A stretch of DNA of 64,000 bases, from positions 1-64,000 of the forward strand of contig NZ_CDCG01000038.1 in NCBI RefSeq assembly GCF_000819845.1. The letters are read 5' to 3'. The notes beneath the pieces were generated by a model. That model worked only from the letters and a program-made list of their open reading frames with translations. It did not search any database and was not told where the DNA came from. The translations under genes were made by a program, and so were the position numbers. Below are positions 57,952-64,000 of this stretch, piece by piece; the first letter of the stretch is position 1; every line of letters begins with the position of its first letter. The DNA is from Aeromonas enteropelogenes. GTDB taxonomy: Bacteria > Pseudomonadota > Gammaproteobacteria > Enterobacterales > Aeromonadaceae.

Positions 57952-58986
57952 TCACAGGCGTGCCTGTTGGCGACCGTGACGGGCTTCCTGCATGGTTTCC
58001 AGGATGCGGTGATAGTTGTGGAAGCGATCGGCGCTGATGGCGCCCGCTTCGACCGCGGCGCGCAGGGCGCAGCCGGGATCGTCCTTGTGGGTACAGTCGC
58101 GGAACTTGCAACCGCCCAGATAGTCGCGGAACTCGACGAAGCACCAGGTGATGCGGTCGGCTTCCAGATGCCAGAGGGCGAACTCGCGGATCCCGGGGGA
58201 GTCGATGAGATCGCCACCGCTCGGGAAGTGGTAGAGCCGCGCCGTGGTGGTGGTGTGCTGGCCGAGCCCCGAGTTTTCGGAGATCTCGCCGGTGAGCACA
58301 TCCAGCCCCGGCATCAGGGCGTTGGTGAGCGACGACTTGCCGACCCCGGACTGGCCGACGAAGATACTGATCTTGTCGGTCAGGGCGGCTTTCAGCTCAT
58401 CGAGCCCTTCGCCGCTCTCGCAGCTCACCAGCAGCACCTCGTAATTGAGCTTGCGGTAGGTTTCGAGCTGGCGCTCGATGCGGGCGCGGGCGGCATCATC
58501 GAGCATGTCGACTTTGTTCAGCACGATGAGGGGGCGGATCTCCACATCCTCGGCGGCCACCAGATAGCGGTCGACGATGTTGGTGGAGAACTCGGGCATC
58601 ACCGCCGAGACGATGATGATCTGGTCGATGTTGGCGGCGATGGGTTTGACCCCGTCGTAGAAGTCCGGGCGGGTCAGCACCGAGTGACGCGGGTGCACCG
58701 CTTCGATGACGCCGGCGGTCGCGGCATTTAGGCCGGGACGCCACACCACCTTGTCGCCGCACACCAGGCTGCTGATGCTGCTGCGCCGCAGGTTGCTGCG
58801 GTGGATGGTGCCATCGCTCGCTTCGACGTCTGCGTGCTGACCAAAACGGCTGATCACCACCCCTTCGATGGCCGGCCCGAACAGGGTGTCATCCACCTCT
58901 GTGGTGTGCTCTTTTTGCAGCCGCCGCTCGCGGTTGGCCTGGACGCGCCTTTGTTGACCCAGATTGAGTTTTGCTTTCTTTGCCAC
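57952..58986 (-). CDS. rsgA: Ribosome small subunit-dependent GTPase A
   Basis: A 344-residue circularly permuted GTPase in late 30S maturation. It has an OB domain (about 40-110), NKVD (G4) before [10 protein letters not shown] (G1) and DSPGIREF (G3), then a zinc site ([17 protein letters not shown]). The start is GTG 58986 ([21 protein letters not shown]), matching E. coli RsgA; the longer frame upstream is spurious. It is divergent from orn, as in E. coli. Confidence 0.95.
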   Translation of the reverse strand: MAKKAKLNLGQQRRVQANRERRLQKEHTTEVDDTLFGPAIEGVVISRFGQHADVEASDGTIHRSNLRRSSISSLVCGDKVVWRPGLNAATAGVIEAVHPRHSVLTRPDFYDGVKPIAANIDQIIIVSAVMPEFSTNIVDRYLVAAEDVEIRPLIVLNKVDMLDDAARARIERQLETYRKLNYEVLLVSCESGEGLDELKAALTDKISIFVGQSGVGKSSLTNALMPGLDVLTGEISENSGLGQHTTTTARLYHFPSGGDLIDSPGIREFALWHLEADRITWCFVEFRDYLGGCKFRDCTHKDDPGCALRAAVEAGAISADRFHNYHRILETMQEARHGRQQARL

Positions 58987-59077
58987 TCGATTCGCCAGTT
59001 TATGAACAGATCCAAAGCCAGTATGATACATGCAAATTGGCAAAATTCCGCCATTCCTCCCAATAGAGAGAGCAATC

Positions 59078-59623
59078 ATGACAGTCAGCGCGCAGAACCT
59101 GGTATGGATCGACATGGAGATGACGGGCCTCGACCCTGAAGAAAACGTGGTACTGGAGATCGCCACCATCGTCACCGACAAGGACCTGAACGTGCTGGCC
59201 GAAGGGCCGGTCATCGCCATCCACCAGAGCGACGAAGAGCTGGCCAAGATGGACGACTGGAACGTCAATACCCACACCAAGAGCGGTCTGGTGGCCCGGG
59301 TGAAGGCGAGCCAGCACGACGAGGCGGCAGCCGTCGCCGAGACCCTCGACTTCATTCGCCAGTGGGTGCCGGAGCGCACCAGTCCGCTGTGCGGCAACAG
59401 CATAGGCCAGGATCGCCGCTTCATGGTCAAGCACATGGGCGAGCTGGAAGCCTTCTTCCACTATCGCAACGTGGATGTCAGCACCATCAAGGAGCTGGTG
59501 CGCCGCTGGCAGCCCGAGCTGCTGGAGCAGTTCACGAAGAGCGGCTCCCACCAGGCGCTGGACGACATCCGCGAATCCATTGCCGAGCTGCAGTTTTACC
59601 GCAGTCACGTCTTCAAGATCTGA
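59078..59623 (+). CDS. orn: Oligoribonuclease
   Basis: A 181-residue DEDDh 3'-5' exonuclease that degrades 2-5 nt RNAs and pGpG from c-di-GMP. Motifs: [11 protein letters not shown] (Exo I), [13 protein letters not shown] (Exo II) and [14 protein letters not shown] (Exo III). The ATG at 59078 has GAGAGAG upstream. It acts downstream of the EAL and HD-GYP phosphodiesterases seen elsewhere in the window. Confidence 0.97.
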   Translation: MTVSAQNLVWIDMEMTGLDPEENVVLEIATIVTDKDLNVLAEGPVIAIHQSDEELAKMDDWNVNTHTKSGLVARVKASQHDEAAAVAETLDFIRQWVPERTSPLCGNSIGQDRRFMVKHMGELEAFFHYRNVDVSTIKELVRRWQPELLEQFTKSGSHQALDDIRESIAELQFYRSHVFKI

Positions 59624-59714
59624 TTCCCCGGCAAGGGTTTGTCATGGTCTGGCTGCTAAAATCGACAGTTCGGCCAGCTTTTGAGCGAACGTGCGCAACC
59701 AGACAAAAAAGCCC

Positions 59715-59742
59715 TTGCAATTGGAATGACTGCTCTTATAAT
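59715..59742 (+). promoter_or_regulatory. tRNA-Gly array promoter
   Basis: TTGCAA (59715-59720) and a perfect TATAAT (59737-59742) are separated by 16 bases, followed by a G/C-rich discriminator (CGGCTCCCG), the pattern of stringently controlled stable-RNA promoters. Confidence 0.8.
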
Positions 59743-59801
59743 TCGGCTCCCGTACAGTAGCGCAAGCAACCAAATGCTGTACGGCCTGTTTTAAGGCAGT
59801 T

Positions 59802-59877
<76 letters not shown>

Positions 59878-59913
59878 AAATCTGATGATGACACTGGTGT
59901 AAACCAGCCCGAT

Positions 59914-59989
<76 letters not shown>

Positions 59990-60021
59990 ATCATCAGCCA
60001 GCCTCAAGACAATCTAATGTT

Positions 60022-60097
<76 letters not shown>

Positions 60098-60121
60098 AAA
60101 ATTTGTAAGTGATATTCCGAT

Positions 60122-60197
<76 letters not shown>

Positions 60198-60221
60198 ATC
60201 ACTTGCAGATGACATTCTGTT

Positions 60222-60297
<76 letters not shown>

Positions 60298-60322
60298 AAA
60301 AATTTGTAAGTGACATTCCGTT

Positions 60323-60398
<76 letters not shown>

Positions 60399-60422
60399 AT
60401 CACTTGCAAATGACATCCTGTT

Positions 60423-60498
<76 letters not shown>

Positions 60499-60541
60499 AT
60501 CTCTCCTCGAAGTCTTGTCACTCCTTCTGATTTATCAATGA

Positions 60542-60562
60542 CATCGCGCTGCGATGATTTTT
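60542..60562 (+). terminator. Terminator of the tRNA-Gly array
   Basis: CATCGC/GCGATG with loop GCT is followed by ATTTTT. Confidence 0.75.
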
Positions 60563-60680
60563 CGTATCTGGCATTTGCCCAGATCGGCTTTCCCGTTTTT
60601 TGCAAACCGGGTTTGTACGTGGCTGGTCGTAGGGTACGGGATCATGACCCGTGGCGGGGGAGCGGAAAACGACGGGCAAA

Positions 60681-60708
60681 AAAATAGGAGGGGCGGCGGC
60701 TCCTCCTA
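60681..60708 (-). terminator. Terminator of the cold-shock gene
   Basis: On the minus strand TAGGAGG/CCTCCTA encloses a G/C-rich loop and is followed by a run of seven T, 20 bases after the cold-shock stop codon. Confidence 0.8.
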
Positions 60709-60727
60709 CGGGTTCGCTGGCACGGGC

Positions 60728-60937
60728 TTAGATAACGGTGACGTTCTCGGCCTGCGGGCCTTTCTTGCCCTGGGTCACAGTGAACTGGACTTTTTGACCT
60801 TCAGCCAGGGTCTTGAAACCCGCGCTCTGGATGGAGGAGAAGTGAACGAATACGTCCGGACCCTGGGATTGCTCGATAAAGCCAAAACCCTTGGTTTCGT
60901 TGAACCATTTGACCTGGCCGGTGCGAATGTCAGACAT
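60728..60937 (-). CDS. Cold-shock family protein (CspA-type)
   Basis: A 69-residue single-stranded nucleic-acid binding protein. RNP1 KGFGFIEQ and RNP2 VFVHFSSI are present, with [15 protein letters not shown] at the N terminus. It cannot be assigned to a particular csp paralogue by eye. A leader of about 130 bases (60938-61069) precedes it, as in cold-inducible csp mRNAs. Confidence 0.96.
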   Translation of the reverse strand: MSDIRTGQVKWFNETKGFGFIEQSQGPDVFVHFSSIQSAGFKTLAEGQKVQFTVTQGKKGPQAENVTVI

Positions 60938-61075
60938 GTGCTAAATCCTATCTATAACAATATGAAACTAAGCCCGGTGGGGCTGCATTTGCCTTGTTGC
61001 AGGGGTTGGCTCATGACTGACCACGTCTCATTGTCCCAGTAGCACGCAGAACAATCCCTGTCTAAAGCAAAAACG

Positions 61076-61103
61076 ATTGTACGTTAGCACCTACCCTTGT
61101 CAA
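61076..61103 (-). promoter_or_regulatory. Cold-shock gene promoter
   Basis: On the minus strand a perfect TTGACA (61103-61098) is followed 16 bases later by TACAAT (61081-61076). The transcript would start near 61069, leaving a 5' untranslated region of about 130 bases. Confidence 0.8.
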
Positions 61104-61177
61104 TTTTGCCCCTTTCGTTTTTTGAACAAGCTAAAAATATTGTGAAGTCAGCAGCTTATTTGAGGGAAAACGGCATA

Positions 61178-61202
61178 AAAAAACGGGAGGCCTGGCCTCC
61201 CG
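61178..61202 (-). terminator. Terminator of the OapA-like gene
   Basis: On the minus strand CGGGAGG/CCTCCCG with a 5-base loop is followed by a run of seven T. Confidence 0.85.
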
Positions 61203-61208
61203 CTTCTC

Positions 61209-61871
61209 TTACTCCTTGAGGGCGAACCCCTCGCCCTGCCGATCGTAGCGATAGATGGCCTGGCCGTAGGAGCGAATTTCCACCCGCTGGATGCGACGAT
61301 TTTCGTCCACCAGGATGAAGACCGATTTGCCGGATTGCAGCCGGGTCAGCGGACGATCCGGCCCTTCGATGGCGATGAGGCGACTCAGTTCCACCCCCGG
61401 CAGCTCGAATTTACGGAAGATGGAGTAGAGGGTCTCGCCAGCCTGCACTTCGTGCTGCAACCAGGTACCGTTGACCTTTTCTTCCACCGCCGGTTTGGCG
61501 GCAACTGCCGCAGAGGTGCTGCCGACAGTCAGTGCCTGGCTGGGTACGGCAAGGGGAATATCGAGTGAACCTGATGGGGCCACCGTTGGTGCACTGGGGG
61601 CCGGCTCCCAGGCCAGCACCAGCAACCAGAGCGGGGTCAGGATCAGCAGCCCTATGGTGTTTTTGCGGGGCAGCGGGCTGCTCAGTTTGAACCTGGTGGC
61701 CTTGGGCTCCTGGCTACGTTGGCCGAAGCGGCTCATACCCTGACCGATGCGCTGGCGCAGGGGCAGGGTTGCGGCATTGATACGATGGAGCAGGGATCCT
61801 TGTGATTCGTCTTGGCGACGCTGCTGGGCTCGTCTGTTATGGCCACGTGGGCGACGGTCCGGGGTGGGCAC
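61209..61871 (-). CDS. OapA/YtfB-like LysM-domain membrane protein
   Basis: A 220-residue protein with a basic cytoplasmic N terminus (RRPRGHNRRAQQRRQ), one transmembrane helix (about 73-89; NTIGLLILTPLWLLVLAW), an Ala/Pro/Ser linker and a C-terminal OapA LysM-like domain (about 135-215; EVQAGETLYSIFRKFELPGV). The family includes Haemophilus opacity protein OapA and E. coli YtfB, which binds septal peptidoglycan glycans. It starts at GTG 61871 with GAGAGG upstream. Confidence 0.88.
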   Translation of the reverse strand: MPTPDRRPRGHNRRAQQRRQDESQGSLLHRINAATLPLRQRIGQGMSRFGQRSQEPKATRFKLSSPLPRKNTIGLLILTPLWLLVLAWEPAPSAPTVAPSGSLDIPLAVPSQALTVGSTSAAVAAKPAVEEKVNGTWLQHEVQAGETLYSIFRKFELPGVELSRLIAIEGPDRPLTRLQSGKSVFILVDENRRIQRVEIRSYGQAIYRYDRQGEGFALKE

Positions 61872-61970
61872 GGCATTTACCTCTCACTACATTGCCTGCC
61901 ATCAGGCAAATACGATGCCTATGGTAAACGGACTCGCCCCCGAGGGGGAGAGTCCGTGAGAGGAAAATTA

Positions 61971-64000
61971 TCAGCTGAGACGAAATTGTCCCAACAATTG
62001 CTGCAATCGCTCTGCGGCCTGACGCAGAGCCTGACTGGCTTTGGCCGTTTCGGTCGCATCCAGGGCGATGTCGTTGGCCAGTGCGTTGGTTTTTGACAGA
62101 TTGCCGGAGACGGTCTCGGAAACCGAGCTCTGCTCCTCGGCGGCAGAGGCGATCTGGTAGGTCATGTCGTTGATGGTGGAGATGGCCTGATAGATGCTGC
62201 CAAGTGCCTCTTCCGCCAGATCCGCCTCGCCTACCGCCTGGTGGGTCAGCTGCTGGCTCTGGTTGATGGCGTTGACCGCGTTGGCCGAGCTGTGGCGGAT
62301 CTTCTCGATCAGCTCCTGGGTGTTCTGCACCGCCTGCTGGGTGTTGCCTGCCAGCTTGCGTACCTCGTCGGCCACCACTGCAAAGCCGCGGCCCTGCTCG
62401 CCGGCGCGCGCCGCCTCGATGGCGGCGTTGAGCGCCAGCAGGTTGGTCTGGTCGGCAATGCCCTGAATGACGGTGAGGATGCTGGTGATCTGCTCGCTGT
62501 CGTGGGCCAGCCCTTCCACTACCTCGGCCCCTTTCCCGGCCTCTGCTGCAACCTTGTGCATCGACTGGATCACCTGCTGGAAGCGTACCTTGCCCTGATC
62601 TGCCGCACTCTGGGCCTGCTTGGCCGAGTCTGCGGTGTTGTTAGCGTGGGTGGCCACCTCCTGGCTGACGTAGGACATCTCCTGCACTGCGGTCAGCATC
62701 TGTTCCATCTCTGCCTGATGATGCTGCAGGTTGTTGTCGGTCTGGCCGGCGATGCGGTCGGTATCACCGGCGTGACGGTTCACCTCGCTGGCGGTTTTCA
62801 GCACGTCTCCCAGCAGCACCTGCAGCTTGTCGATGAAACGGTTGATGCCCTTGGCCAGATCCCCCAGCTCGTCCACCGAGCGGGTGGTGAGGCGCTTGGT
62901 GAGATCCCCTTCGCCGTCGGCGATGTCATCCACCAGGCTGACCATCTGACGGATGGGGCCCGTGATGCTGCGAGCGATCACCAGCATGGTGGCCAGCGCC
63001 AGCACCAGCACGATGAGCGCACCCACCAGCTGTTGGGTCATGGCGGCCCGGTTCATATCGTTGAGTTGGGCTTCCAGCTGATCGGCGCCCGCCAGCACCA
63101 CCTTGTAGGGCAGGGTGACGATGATGGCCCAGTTGCGGGCCATGCCCGGCACCATGATGGGCACCGAGATCCGGAATGAATCGTTCAGCTCCTGACGCTG
63201 AACCTCCGGCTTCAGATATTGTTGCCACTGCTGACCGAGCACTTTGTCGGCCCGCCCACCCAGCAAGCTGGCATCCCCGCTGGTGCCGGTGATGACGCCG
63301 GCGGCGCTGACGATCAGGGTCTCGCCCTTGCCCTCATAGATGTTGCTGTTAAGGGTCTTGGCCTGGCGGCTGATGGAGTCTACCGCCAGATCCAGTGCGG
63401 CGATCCCCTTGAACTGGCCACCCACCATGATGGGGGTGGTGATGGTACTGACCAGCACCTGCTGGCCGTTGATGTCCACCTTGAAGGGATCGATGAGACA
63501 GGAGCGTCCCTCCCGTTTCGGACAGGAGTAGTAGTCGTTGGCCGGATTGCCGAACTCGTCGGGGTCGGTTTTCTCGATGGAGAGCAGCAGATCCGTGCCG
63601 ATCTGATCCTTGTCACGATAGAAGTAGGGAACGAAGCGACCCTTGTCGTCACTGCCGAGCGCGCTCTGGCCGGCGAAGCTGGCGTCCTGGCCATCGAAGC
63701 CGTTCGGTTCGAAGCCGGCAAAGGCGCCATAGAGTTGCGGCTCGAGTGCGAGCTGGGCCTTGAGCAGATCGGTGGCCTGCTGGCGAGTCAGAGGCAGCTT
63801 GCCTTCCTGCTGCAGGGCGAGGGCGCTGGCCATCTGCTGGGTATAGGAGAGCCCCTTTTGCAGCAACTGGGTGATGGCGGCTGCTTCGGCACGGGCGTTG
63901 GCGCTGACTTTCTGCCAGGCCTCCTGTTGCAGGGCGGCGCGGCTGGAGCTGATGGTCAGCTGTTGGGTCTGCTGACCCGAGTAGTGGTTGAGCAGGATCA
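61971..64000 (-). CDS. Methyl-accepting chemotaxis protein, 5' end beyond window
   Basis: The 3' part (at least 675 residues) of a chemoreceptor; the frame stays open to the right edge, so the start is missing. It has a periplasmic double-Cache-like sensor ([34 protein letters not shown]), one transmembrane helix ([20 protein letters not shown]), HAMP ([20 protein letters not shown]) and a signalling domain whose hairpin tip is [20 protein letters not shown] followed by [12 protein letters not shown]. No CheR-binding pentapeptide at the C terminus (ends GQFRLS). The ligand cannot be inferred. Confidence 0.95.
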   Translation of the reverse strand, partial: ILLNHYSGQQTQQLTISSSRAALQQEAWQKVSANARAEAAAITQLLQKGLSYTQQMASALALQQEGKLPLTRQQATDLLKAQLALEPQLYGAFAGFEPNGFDGQDASFAGQSALGSDDKGRFVPYFYRDKDQIGTDLLLSIEKTDPDEFGNPANDYYSCPKREGRSCLIDPFKVDINGQQVLVSTITTPIMVGGQFKGIAALDLAVDSISRQAKTLNSNIYEGKGETLIVSAAGVITGTSGDASLLGGRADKVLGQQWQQYLKPEVQRQELNDSFRISVPIMVPGMARNWAIIVTLPYKVVLAGADQLEAQLNDMNRAAMTQQLVGALIVLVLALATMLVIARSITGPIRQMVSLVDDIADGEGDLTKRLTTRSVDELGDLAKGINRFIDKLQVLLGDVLKTASEVNRHAGDTDRIAGQTDNNLQHHQAEMEQMLTAVQEMSYVSQEVATHANNTADSAKQAQSAADQGKVRFQQVIQSMHKVAAEAGKGAEVVEGLAHDSEQITSILTVIQGIADQTNLLALNAAIEAARAGEQGRGFAVVADEVRKLAGNTQQAVQNTQELIEKIRHSSANAVNAINQSQQLTHQAVGEADLAEEALGSIYQAISTINDMTYQIASAAEEQSSVSETVSGNLSKTNALANDIALDATETAKASQALRQAAERLQQLLGQFRLS

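Noticed and set aside
57952-59436. 494-codon version of rsgA
   Set aside because: The N-terminal 150 residues are antisense to orn; the GTG at 58986 gives the family-typical start.

Overview
The window is a gene-dense, GC-rich gammaproteobacterial chromosome segment with no phage, IS element, integron or CRISPR array. Gene content and order point to the genus Aeromonas: arcB, rfaH, metNIQ, nnr-tsaE-amiB-mutL-miaA-hfq-hflXKC, lptD-surA-pdxA-rsmA-apaG-apaH, gpt-frsA-crl-proBA and rsgA/orn/tRNA-Gly are the enterobacterial and vibrio-type neighbourhoods, with Aeromonas-like rearrangements between blocks. The genus call is an inference from recognised proteins, not from a database search.

Layout. 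0-5 kb: porin-like outer membrane protein, the redox sensor kinase ArcB and a dGTPase. 5-11 kb: a small DUF1127-like transcript unit with a tiny upstream ORF, then a BvgS/EvgS-type hybrid kinase overlapping a REC-EAL c-di-GMP phosphodiesterase. 11-14.5 kb: rfaH and the methionine importer metNIQ, whose promoter carries MetJ boxes. 14.8-17.3 kb: a small helical protein, a ROK/polyphosphate-type glucokinase and queG. 17.5-27.9 kb: nnr-tsaE-amiB-mutL-miaA-hfq-hflX-hflK-hflC-DUF2065. 27.9-31.1 kb: ispB divergent from rplU-rpmA-obgE. 31.5-39.6 kb: more accessory genes: YjiH-like membrane protein, acyl-CoA synthetase behind a perfect palindrome, a large Cache-GAF-HD-GYP sensor with an unusual insertion, a luciferase-like flavoprotein and an XRE-2TM regulator. 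39.6-46.4 kb: the tightly overlapping lptD operon. 46.6-49.1 kb: amgK-murU-djlA. 49.2-56.5 kb: pepD, a complex intergenic region, then gpt, frsA, crl and proBA. 56.5-61 kb: rsgA-psd-VF530-DUF2960, orn, seven identical tRNA-Gly(GCC) genes and a cold-shock gene. 61-64 kb: OapA-like LysM protein and the 3' part of a chemoreceptor running off the right edge.

The most interesting candidate for a little-described system is the pepD-gpt intergenic region (about 50.83-51.22 kb). A perfect CRP half-site pair and a promoter precede a transcript of about 340 nt. It carries a repeated CCTCC-containing element, a 29-codon ORF with an ideal ribosome binding site, and an intrinsic terminator with a C-rich, anti-Shine-Dalgarno-like segment. 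This has the architecture of a dual-function small RNA and recalls VcdRP of Vibrio cholerae. Just downstream lies an unassigned 112-codon ORF with three CxxC knuckles. Secondary points of interest are the tiny-ORF leader before the DUF1127-like gene, the HD-GYP insertion, the dimer-wise expanded tRNA-Gly array and the operator-like palindrome before the acyl-CoA synthetase.
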